A stretch of DNA of 64,000 bases. Origin: Bacteroidales bacterium (GTDB taxonomy: Bacteria > Bacteroidota > Bacteroidia > Bacteroidales > Marinifilaceae). The stretch covers positions 1 to 64,000 of the forward strand of contig SUWY01000007.1 of NCBI GenBank assembly GCA_015061245.1, written 5' to 3'. Below, one piece after another: positions 57,457-64,000 of this stretch. The notes under the pieces are model-generated. The model saw only the letters and a list, made by a program, of their open reading frames with translations, made no database searches and was not told the origin of the DNA. The position numbers were made by a program, and so were the translations under genes. Every line of letters begins with the position of its first letter. Within the stretch, counting starts at the first letter, position 1.

Positions 57457-59265
57457 ATGTTTACATTTACATCACCTAATTATGAACCGTTTGTGTGGCC
57501 ATTCTCTATAGGAATGTCAGCTTTGCTTGTCTATATAACCATTAAATATATAAAGTGGATATATGAGTTTGATAAAGCCAATAGAGTAAAGATTCTGAAA
57601 GGACTCTTCTCGTTGGGAACACTTCGTTCCGTTAAAGAGATATTTTTAGAGAGTTTGGTTCACAGAAAGATATATAGAGAAAATCCCATGCTGGGATATA
57701 TGCACATGTGTTTCGGATTGGGGTGGGCTCTGCTCATCATTGTGGGCCATTTGGAGTCGTCGATATATCAGGCAAGTTGGGCAAATACTCCCTATTACTC
57801 AATATTTTTCTACTATTTTTTGCCTGCCGGGGCCGATTATTGGGGACACGAGGTGTTTGGATTCCTAATGGATTTAATTCTGCTTATGATATTGAGCGGA
57901 TTGTTTATCGCATGGGGTAAGCGCTGGTATAGCAGAATAGTAGGAATGAAAAAAACAACCAAGCAGCGCCCCTATGACAGATTGGTAAAAGGGGTATTAT
58001 GGTCTATATTCCCGCTTCGATTTTTGGCTGAGAGTATGCAATCGGCTATTACAGGTCATGGTAGTTTTTTGACTCACTCGACAGGCGAGTTTTTTGCATC
58101 ATTTCTACCGGTTGAAACATTATCATATCCTTTATGGTGGGCCTATTCGTTATCGTTAGGAATATTCTTTTTATTGATACCAGGTTCCAGATATATGCAT
58201 ATACCAACAGAAATGGTATATATTTTCTTAAAGAACTGGGGAGTGAAGCTTGATGTAAAGTTGGGCCCGAATGGAGAGTTAAAAGGACTTTCAAAATTTG
58301 AAATCTATTCATGCTCACGCTGTGGAATATGTCTGAATCAGTGTCAGTTGCTCTCTTCGCTTAATAATCAATCAACCCAACCGGTATATTTTTTGCGTAA
58401 GGTGCGAGAGGATGTTGAACGTGGTAATGATATCAATAATTGTCTGATGTGTGGACGTTGCGAGGAGATGTGTCCGGTTGATATCGATTTGAATGCACTA
58501 CGCATGATGCAGCGACAGGACCATTCTGTGGTTACAGATGAGACATACTCTTATATTACAACTAATAAAGAGTATTCAGGATGTGCTAAGGTTGCATATT
58601 TTGCGGGGTGTATGGGGCATTTGACCCCAGGAGTTATTGCATCGATGCGTAAAATTTTCAATAAGGCGGGAGTTGAGTACCATTTTGTTGATGAGGGAGG
58701 TGGCGTGTGTTGCGGAAGGCCGTTGCGATTATCAGGAAACAGAGCAGCAGCCGACGTTCTTATGCAAAAGAATAGTGATCGGATAGTGGCCACAGGAGCA
58801 GAGATACTTGTTACAAGTTGTCCAATATGTTATAAGAGTTTCAAAGAGGAGTATGCGTTGCCAATCAAGGTTATGCACCATACAGAGTATATTAATATGT
58901 TGATGGATTGTGGTGCTTTGAATATTCGCAAAGGTAAAGAGCGTTTGGTATTTCACAATCCATGTGAGTTGGGGCGAGGGTGCAATGTTGTGGAGGCGCC
59001 GCTGAGAGTATTGGATGGTGCCGGCGAGATTGTGGCTACCGAGTTTGATGGCAGAGCATCGCTTTGTTGTGGAGGCTCATTGGCAAATACGGTTATCTCG
59101 CCAATTGAGCGAGGTAGAATAGCTGCCGATGCACTGAGTCGATACACATGTAGTGATCCGGATTGTGTTGTCACAGCTTGCCCATTGTGTAAAAAGAACT
59201 TTGCTAAGGTGAATCAACCTGTTCCGATTCGCGATATTGCTGAGGTTGTTGCTGAGAGGTGTTGA
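57457..59265 (+). CDS. Membrane HdrE-HdrD-like fusion (NarI-type cytochrome b domain plus 4Fe-4S and two CCG domains)
   Basis: A 602-aa protein. Residues 1-270 have about five to six membrane helices with histidines suited to b-heme ligation (GYMHMCFG, VGHLES, GHEVFG, TGHGSFLTH, RYMHIPTE), as in NarI/HdrE. Then CSRCGICLNQC and CLMCGRCEEMCP bind two 4Fe-4S clusters, followed by two full CCG domains: GCMG...VCCGRP...SCPIC and NPCELG...LCCGGS...ACPLC. This is the HdrED/TmcB-QmoC-type layout in one chain. It should exchange electrons with the quinone pool (inference). Its TGA is followed directly by a 14-bp repeat array. Confidence 0.85.
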   Translation: MFTFTSPNYEPFVWPFSIGMSALLVYITIKYIKWIYEFDKANRVKILKGLFSLGTLRSVKEIFLESLVHRKIYRENPMLGYMHMCFGLGWALLIIVGHLESSIYQASWANTPYYSIFFYYFLPAGADYWGHEVFGFLMDLILLMILSGLFIAWGKRWYSRIVGMKKTTKQRPYDRLVKGVLWSIFPLRFLAESMQSAITGHGSFLTHSTGEFFASFLPVETLSYPLWWAYSLSLGIFFLLIPGSRYMHIPTEMVYIFLKNWGVKLDVKLGPNGELKGLSKFEIYSCSRCGICLNQCQLLSSLNNQSTQPVYFLRKVREDVERGNDINNCLMCGRCEEMCPVDIDLNALRMMQRQDHSVVTDETYSYITTNKEYSGCAKVAYFAGCMGHLTPGVIASMRKIFNKAGVEYHFVDEGGGVCCGRPLRLSGNRAAADVLMQKNSDRIVATGAEILVTSCPICYKSFKEEYALPIKVMHHTEYINMLMDCGALNIRKGKERLVFHNPCELGRGCNVVEAPLRVLDGAGEIVATEFDGRASLCCGGSLANTVISPIERGRIAADALSRYTCSDPDCVVTACPLCKKNFAKVNQPVPIRDIAEVVAERC

Positions 59266-59268
59266 AGG

Positions 59269-59360
59269 GTGAACAGTGAGGAGTGAACAGTGAGGAGTGA
59301 ACAGTGAGGAGTGAACAGTGAGGAGTGAACAGTGAGGAGTGAACAGTGAACAGTGAGGAG
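59269..59360 (+). repeat. Tandem 14-bp repeat GTGAACAGTGAGGA x5
   Basis: Five exact units of GTGAACAGTGAGGA (59269-59338) followed by variants up to 59360. It begins 4 bp after the TGA of the Hdr membrane gene and merges into the heptamer array. Degenerate copies appear at 62015-62060. Confidence 0.85.
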
Positions 59361-59423
59361 TTAGGAATTAGGAATTAGGAATTAGGAATTAGGAATTAGG
59401 AATTAGGAATTAGGAATTAGGAA
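59361..59423 (+). repeat. Heptamer repeat TTAGGAA x9
   Basis: Nine exact TTAGGAA units in a row, contiguous with the preceding 14-bp array. The same heptamer family lies at 21104-21150 in the opposite orientation. Confidence 0.9.
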
Positions 59424-59431
59424 ATGTCTTG

Positions 59432-59483
59432 TCCTAAAATAGGTTTACACATAATATGTAAAATTTGTAAATGTTATTTAGGA
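59432..59483. repeat. Nested inverted repeats, possible mobile-element remnant
   Basis: TCCTAAAATA (59432-59441) with TATTTAGGA (59475-59483), enclosing TTTACA (59444-59449) with TGTAAA (59457-59462). It could be a terminator for the lipoprotein gene or the fused ends of an excised element; no transposase is present. Confidence 0.35.
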
Positions 59484-59495
59484 TGATTCAGGAAG

Positions 59496-60563
59496 TTAAT
59501 TAGGAATTGTATATTTAAGTATGAAATACTCTTCTCCGGTTTCGGCTGTAGCGTAAATTGCATTTTCTGATTCTACAACTTGAAAGCCGGTGATCTGTTC
59601 TTTATAAAGCAGCTCTTTTACAGGAGTGCCACTATAGTCATAAACATATATCTTTTGATACTCGTTTGTATCTCTTTGCCATGCTTTCTTGCTTAGTATA
59701 TCTGCGTGAGTTGCTCCTTTGAATGCAGCGTATATATATTTTGATGTGGTATGGATTTGATTGAATCCCAATTTTGAGAATGACAAAAAGGCTCCGTTAA
59801 TAGGTTTCCCAATTTCGGGTGGACCTAATGGGCCAATCGATGTTATTGTTTCCTCTTTATCCTCGCTATAAATATCAAGCTGCTCTCCAAATTCTGTTGC
59901 CAAAATAAGGACATTTTTATTGTGGCTGAATGATAATAGAGATTGCCATACTCCTCCTGACATATCGTTATACATGGTATCTGTTATTTCAGGTAGCGGC
60001 ATAGTTTCTTTAGTAATATTTCCCTTGGAATCTAATTGTTGTAAGCGATATTTGGAATTGCGAATGGGGAGAATCCATATATTCTCATAATTATCGACAG
60101 TGAAAGTAGAGTAATAAGTTCCTGTAGGTAGTGGAACTATTTTGCATGGTATGGTATCGCCAATATTGTACACATGTATCTTCTTCAGTGCTTCTGTAAA
60201 GTCATCAATGTATATTTTACCGTTGTTAATATGTAGATTCATTGGGTATAAAATTTCATTCTCTCCTCGCCCTTTTCTTGCAAATGAGTACCAATATTCT
60301 AACTCCGGAAATTTATATACATCGTAAAAACATCCTCCTGTAGTAGGTATGTCTTTAATAATCATTGTTGTGTCGAAGATATAGATTTTTGGAAATCTGT
60401 ATATGTGAGCAGAATCAATGTGTAGAGGCTCTCCCTTGATTATATGTTGAATAGGAAATTCAGAGTATGTTTGTTCTGAACTATCTGTGCGTCCACACCC
60501 CTCTATTAGAAGAGTTGAGAAGATTGCGAATATAATTCCGAGTATAAAATTCATGATAATCAT
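59496..60563 (-). CDS. Six-bladed beta-propeller lipoprotein (BF3164/TolB-like)
   Basis: A protein of up to 355 aa. Lipoprotein signal with lipobox LLIEGC near residue 23, then a propeller with repeated strand pairs typical of the Bacteroides BF3164-like family (YWYSFARKGRGENE; NGKIYIDDFTEALKKIHVY; KYIYAAFKG). The conserved ARKGRGxxE loop is clear. Function unknown; such proteins are very common in Bacteroidales. The start may be 60563 or the ATG 9 bp later. Confidence 0.78.
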   Translation of the reverse strand: MIIMNFILGIIFAIFSTLLIEGCGRTDSSEQTYSEFPIQHIIKGEPLHIDSAHIYRFPKIYIFDTTMIIKDIPTTGGCFYDVYKFPELEYWYSFARKGRGENEILYPMNLHINNGKIYIDDFTEALKKIHVYNIGDTIPCKIVPLPTGTYYSTFTVDNYENIWILPIRNSKYRLQQLDSKGNITKETMPLPEITDTMYNDMSGGVWQSLLSFSHNKNVLILATEFGEQLDIYSEDKEETITSIGPLGPPEIGKPINGAFLSFSKLGFNQIHTTSKYIYAAFKGATHADILSKKAWQRDTNEYQKIYVYDYSGTPVKELLYKEQITGFQVVESENAIYATAETGEEYFILKYTIPN

Positions 60564-60577
60564 TTTGTTATTTTCTG

Positions 60578-60585
60578 CAAAGATA
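60578..60585 (-). promoter_or_regulatory. -7 promoter box of the propeller lipoprotein
   Basis: On the minus strand TATCTTTG, an exact TAnnTTTG match, lies 14 bp before the ATG at 60563. Confidence 0.5.
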
Positions 60586-60634
60586 GTGAGAAAATGTTAA
60601 AGATGGGGAGTAGGTGTAGTTTTTTCGATGTTTC

Positions 60635-60666
60635 TTTGGAAGTATTGGGAATTTAGTGTAATTTCG
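60635..60666 (+). promoter_or_regulatory. Promoter of the riboflavin operon
   Basis: -33 TTTG at 60635-60638 and -7 TAATTTCG (one mismatch) at 60659-60666, spaced by 20 bp, the canonical distance. The predicted transcription start coincides with the first base of the FMN riboswitch. Confidence 0.6.
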
Positions 60667-60670
60667 CAGT

Positions 60671-60790
60671 GATTCTTCGGGGCAGGGTGTAACTCCCTAC
60701 CGGCGGTGATAGTCCGCGACTCCTGCAATAGCAGGACTGAATCGGTGAAACTCCGATACCGACGGTATAGTCCGGATGATAGAAGAGTTA
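60671..60790 (+). promoter_or_regulatory. FMN riboswitch (RFN element)
   Basis: The conserved RFN core is present in order: GATTCTTCGGGGCAGGGTG, then CTCCCTACCGGCGGTGAT, AGTCCGCGACTCC, GAATCGGTGAAACTCCGAT, ACCGACGGTATAGTCCGGAT and the closing GAAGAG that pairs with TCTTC. It senses FMN and controls ribD-ribE-ribBA downstream. Confidence 0.96.
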
Positions 60791-60836
60791 GAAGGCATTG
60801 GGAGTAATGTATCCCGGTGAAAAATGTGTGTTAGTT

Positions 60837-60864
60837 GCCCCGAACGTAGAGTTCGGGATTTTTT
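60837..60864 (+). terminator. FMN-riboswitch-controlled terminator
   Basis: CCCGAAC (60839-60845), loop GTAGA, GTTCGGG (60851-60857), then a T-run at 60859-60864. GCCCCGAA at 60837-60844 is exactly complementary to TTCGGGGC at 60676-60683 in the 5' part of the riboswitch, so without FMN the two can form an antiterminator. Confidence 0.88.
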
Positions 60865-60913
60865 GTTTTAATACACAACCTATTCGGCTCCCCTGCAGAA
60901 GCAGAGTAGAGAT

Positions 60914-62014
60914 ATGGCAACAGAGAACGATATAAAGTATATGCAAATGGCAATGGAGCTTGCCGGAAACGGACATGGATTTGTTCACCCGAATCCATAC
61001 GTAGGGGCTGTTATTGTCAAGAATGGCAAGATTATAGGTAGCGGATGGCACACCTGTTATGGTAAACTTCATGCCGAACGCGAGGCCTTTGCAAATCTTA
61101 CCGAGAGTGCCGAGGGAGCAACAATGTATGTAACCCTTGAACCATGTTGCCACTACGGAAAAACCCCTCCATGTACCGAAGCAATCATTGAGAACAGAGT
61201 TTCTAAAGTAGTAGTAGGTCTGCTTGACCCCAATCCCAAAGTTGGTGGAAAGGGAATAGAGATTTTAAGAGCTGCAGGAATAGAGGTGGAGTATGGCTTG
61301 TTGCAGGATGAATTAAAGGAGCAGAACCGAATATTCCTTAAATATATCACAACCGGCATGCCCTGGGTGGCAATGAAGAGTGCCATGACTCTCGATGGCA
61401 AGATTGCTACACACACAGGTGATTCAAAGTGGGTTTCCGGAGAAGAGTCGCGTAACTATTCGCAATGTATGCGTAATGAGTTTGCTGCAATCCTGGTAGG
61501 AATAGGAACGGTACAGGCTGATAATCCAATGCTGAATTGCCGTTTATGCGGTGCAACTCACCAGCCAATCAGAATTATTGCCGATAGTGGAGCACATATA
61601 GCTCTTGACAGTGCCATTGTTCAGAGTGCAAAGGAGTATAGAACAATCGTGGCTCATACATTTAAGGGCGAGGTCTCAAAGTTAAACCAATTGCGCGATA
61701 TGGGGGTAGAGACTCTTCTTTGCGAGGAGTGTAACGGTCATATAGATGTAACAGATATGCTTCGTAAGCTTGGAGCAATGAAGATTGACTCTGTTATCCT
61801 TGAGGGAGGTGGTACGTTGAACAACTCATTTGTGGCGGCAAAGGCTATTGATGAGGTGTATGCATTTGTAGCTCCGAAGATTGTTGGTGGCAGCGATGCA
61901 AAGACTCCGGTTGAGGGCGATGGTGTTGATATGATGGCTGATGCGCTTGAACTTCACTGTATTCGCGTTGAGCGTTGCGGTGATGATGTATTGATACGGG
62001 GAAGGGTGAGATAG
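60914..62014 (+). CDS. ribD: Bifunctional riboflavin deaminase/reductase RibD
   Basis: A 366-aa protein carrying out the second and third steps of riboflavin synthesis. The N-terminal cytidine-deaminase-like domain has the zinc site KLHAEREA (H53/E55) and EPCCHYGKTPPC (C78/C87). The C-terminal reductase domain follows from about residue 150 (KSAMTLDGKIATHTGDSKWV; ILEGGGTLNNSFV). First gene of the operon, behind the FMN riboswitch. Its TAG is directly followed by degenerate repeats. Confidence 0.96.
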   Translation: MATENDIKYMQMAMELAGNGHGFVHPNPYVGAVIVKNGKIIGSGWHTCYGKLHAEREAFANLTESAEGATMYVTLEPCCHYGKTPPCTEAIIENRVSKVVVGLLDPNPKVGGKGIEILRAAGIEVEYGLLQDELKEQNRIFLKYITTGMPWVAMKSAMTLDGKIATHTGDSKWVSGEESRNYSQCMRNEFAAILVGIGTVQADNPMLNCRLCGATHQPIRIIADSGAHIALDSAIVQSAKEYRTIVAHTFKGEVSKLNQLRDMGVETLLCEECNGHIDVTDMLRKLGAMKIDSVILEGGGTLNNSFVAAKAIDEVYAFVAPKIVGGSDAKTPVEGDGVDMMADALELHCIRVERCGDDVLIRGRVR

Positions 62015-62062
62015 TTAGGAGTGAACAGTTAGGAGTTAATTAGGAATGAGGAATGAGGAATA
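62015..62062 (+). repeat. Degenerate GTTAGGAGTGAACAG and GAATGAG repeats
   Basis: About 48 bp of decayed copies of the repeats seen at 59269-59423 (TTAGGAGTGAACAG, AATTAGGAATGAGGAATGAG). It starts at the base after the ribD stop. Confidence 0.65.
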
Positions 62063-62080
62063 AAATAAATACCGCTTTAT

Positions 62081-62143
62081 AAGTCCCCCTTATTAGTGCA
62101 GGCGAACTTGTGAGCCAAACGAAGGGGGATTTAGGGGGTTGGT
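62081..62143. repeat. Intergenic stem-loop element with G5/C5 arms
   Basis: AAGTCCCCCTT (62081-62091) pairs with AAGGGGGATTT (62122-62132), one wobble, followed by AGGGGGTTGG. The loop is about 30 nt. It lies in the 230-bp ribD-ribE gap, which has no gene or promoter box, and resembles a dispersed palindromic element. Confidence 0.55.
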
Positions 62144-62244
62144 AGATGAAATTAATATATAAATCTACTAAGAAAGATTTGATAGATTGACAAATAATGT
62201 AGACTAAACCGACGAGTTTAGCATATCACATATTTAGGATTTAT

Positions 62245-62877
62245 ATGTTTACAGGAATTGTTGAGGAGATAGGAGAGGTTAAGTCGATTAAGAGGGGAGC
62301 AAGGAGCTTTACTCTATGTATAGCTGCGGAGAAGGTGTTGCAGGGTACTCGCATTGGTGATAGTATTGCTGCGAATGGAGTGTGTTTGACAGTAACCAAT
62401 ATTGGTGATGGATGCTACTATGCCGATGTTATGCCCGAGACAATGCGTTGTACAAATTTTGCATCGTTGAGTGTTGGCTCGCCATTGAATCTGGAGCGCG
62501 CTTTGGCGGTGGGTGATCGTCTTGGCGGACACATTGTATCGGGTCATATTGATGGTACAGGAAGAGTGGCAAACCTTGAGCGCGATGATAATGCAATATG
62601 GGTTACAATTGCGGCCTCGCCCGAAATAATGAAATATATTGTGATGAAGGGCTCAATAGCTATTGATGGTGTGAGCCTTACTGTTGCGTATGTGGATAGT
62701 GGAACTTTTAAGGTGTCGATAATTCCGCATACTCAGGAGGAGACCACTTTGACTAGAAAAAAGGTGGGCGATATTGTCAATCTTGAAAACGATGTTTTGG
62801 CACGATATGTAGAGAAGTTGATGCAGAGACAGAGTGGAGGATTGAGTTTGGAGTTTTTAAAAGAGAATGGATTTTAA
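62245..62877 (+). CDS. ribE: Riboflavin synthase
   Basis: A 210-aa protein with two homologous lumazine-binding halves: MFTGIVEEIGEVKSIKRG with GDSIAANGVCLTVTNI, and HIVSGHIDGTGRV with GSIAIDGVSLTVAYV. It dismutates two lumazines to riboflavin. The gap of 230 bp to ribD is filled by repeats, but no separate promoter is evident; it probably still belongs to the FMN-controlled unit. ribBA follows 21 bp later. Confidence 0.95.
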   Translation: MFTGIVEEIGEVKSIKRGARSFTLCIAAEKVLQGTRIGDSIAANGVCLTVTNIGDGCYYADVMPETMRCTNFASLSVGSPLNLERALAVGDRLGGHIVSGHIDGTGRVANLERDDNAIWVTIAASPEIMKYIVMKGSIAIDGVSLTVAYVDSGTFKVSIIPHTQEETTLTRKKVGDIVNLENDVLARYVEKLMQRQSGGLSLEFLKENGF

Positions 62878-62898
62878 AATATTCATAAAGATATAACT

Positions 62899-64000
62899 AT
62901 GGATAAAGAGTTGAAATTTAATACAATCGATGAGGCTTTACAGGATTTGAAGCAGGGAAAGATTGTTGTGGTAGTTGATGATCCTGATCGTGAGAACGAG
63001 GGCGACTTAATCTGTGCAGCGCAGTTTGCAACTCCTGAAAATATTAATTTCATGGCAACTTATGCAAAGGGATTGATTTGTATGCCAATGAGTTATGAAT
63101 ATACAGTGAAGTTGGGATTGGAGCAAATGGTGGCGCACAATACCGACAACCACTGCACTGCATTTACAGTCTCAATTGACCATATCAATACAACTACAGG
63201 AATTTCGGCATACGAGCGTTCAATTACTGCAATGAAGTGTGTTGAGGATGGAGCAAAGGCAATTGATTTCCGCCGTCCGGGCCACATGTTCCCGTTGGAG
63301 GCACGTCGAGGAGGCGTGTTGGAGCGTATGGGACACACCGAGGCAACCGTGGATTTGATGAGAATTGCAGGGTTGAAGGAGTGTGGTTTGTGTTGCGAGA
63401 TTATGCGCGAGGATGGAACTATGATGCGCACTGAAGAGCTATGCGAATTTGCAAAGGAGCATGACTTGAAGATAGTTACTGTGACCGATTTGATTAATTA
63501 TCGTCGTCATACCGAGCGGTTGATGGATAGAGTGAGCGTAGCTGATTTGCCAACAAAGTATGGCACTTTCAAGGCTTATGGTTATGTAAATCGCATTACT
63601 AAGGAGCATCACGTTGTTCTTGTTAAGGGCGATGTCTCAACTCCCGAGCCTGTGCTTTGTCGCGTACACTCGGAGTGTTTGACAGGCGATGCCTTCGGTT
63701 CTTTGCGTTGTGACTGTGGAGAGCAGCTTGCCGAGGCGTTGCGCCGTATCGAGAAAGAGGGTAGAGGTGTTCTGCTCTATTTGCGCCAGGAGGGTCGTGG
63801 AATTGGTTTGATAAACAAGTTGCGTGCATACGAGTTGCAGGACGAGGGTATGGATACTGTTGAGGCGAACATTGCTCTGGGATTCAAGGCCGATTTGCGA
63901 GAGTATGGTACAGGTGCGGAGATATTGTCAGATCTTGGAGTTCGCAAGATGCGTTTAATGACCAATAACCCGTTGAAAATTAAGGGACTTGATGGTTATG
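62899..64000 (+). CDS. ribBA: Bifunctional DHBP synthase / GTP cyclohydrolase II, 3' end outside the window
   Basis: 367 codons are visible of an expected 400 or so; the gene runs off the window. The DHBP synthase half has [20 protein letters not shown] and [19 protein letters not shown] with the catalytic acidic residues and GHTEA. The GTP cyclohydrolase II half has the zinc cysteines in [20 protein letters not shown] and [14 protein letters not shown]. Both halves look complete as far as seen. No ribH is in the window; it may lie further downstream. Confidence 0.95.
   Translation, partial: MDKELKFNTIDEALQDLKQGKIVVVVDDPDRENEGDLICAAQFATPENINFMATYAKGLICMPMSYEYTVKLGLEQMVAHNTDNHCTAFTVSIDHINTTTGISAYERSITAMKCVEDGAKAIDFRRPGHMFPLEARRGGVLERMGHTEATVDLMRIAGLKECGLCCEIMREDGTMMRTEELCEFAKEHDLKIVTVTDLINYRRHTERLMDRVSVADLPTKYGTFKAYGYVNRITKEHHVVLVKGDVSTPEPVLCRVHSECLTGDAFGSLRCDCGEQLAEALRRIEKEGRGVLLYLRQEGRGIGLINKLRAYELQDEGMDTVEANIALGFKADLREYGTGAEILSDLGVRKMRLMTNNPLKIKGLDGY

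Noticed and set aside
59269..59423. Possible CRISPR array
   Set aside because: Units are 14 bp and 7 bp, contiguous, without unique spacers, and no cas genes are in the window.

Overview
The window comes from a Bacteroidota chromosome, most likely order Bacteroidales; I cannot assign a family. The DNA is AT-rich. Many genes carry the Bacteroidota-type -7 box TAnnTTTG just upstream. The gene content is characteristic: a paired membrane protein/TolB-like lipoprotein module, a six-bladed propeller lipoprotein, an MG2-type large secreted protein, a GldE-like protein beside ssb, a Smr protein with a DUF2027-like N-terminus, and a 30-codon mS38/COX24-like basic peptide. No tRNA, rRNA, CRISPR array or intact insertion sequence is visible. 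Gene density is very high, with many 4-bp stop/start overlaps.

Layout. 1-11 kb: a secreted HExxH/propeller/barrel protein (-), then ligA, clpC and a degraded PafA-type phosphatase (+), facing gldE-like and ssb (-). 11-21 kb: HU, the small basic peptide, rng and dsbD (+); a variant-filter ion channel and a THUMP-like methyltransferase (-); an XRE regulator and trxB (+); a Smr protein (-); and a Rid/chorismatase-like protein (+). 21-30 kb: a minus-strand block with two tandem copies of a DUF6057-like membrane protein plus a CxxCH-containing TolB-like lipoprotein, preceded by an EamA transporter and folC. 30-44 kb: a plus-strand housekeeping block of thrS-infC-rpmI-rplT, dapB-lepB-DJ-1-birA and parE-parC-aroK-nitroreductase-pepD, then purU. 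45-54 kb: an MG2-type secreted protein, facing an adaptor-RND-TolC efflux operon that ends in an mgtC-like gene. 54-59 kb: a five-gene heterodisulfide-reductase-like operon. 59-64 kb: a propeller lipoprotein, then an FMN-riboswitch-controlled ribD-ribE-ribBA operon that runs off the window.

The most interesting parts are: the Hdr-like operon (soluble HdrA/B/C-like parts plus a membrane HdrE-D fusion, substrate unknown); the duplicated module whose lipoproteins keep a heme-c type CxxCH; several enzymes of known families that have lost catalytic residues (PafA-like, PepD-like, HdrB-like) or have an altered filter (channel); and families of short purine-rich tandem repeats that begin exactly at stop codons in four places. 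Annotations rest on motif recognition by eye; no database search was possible.
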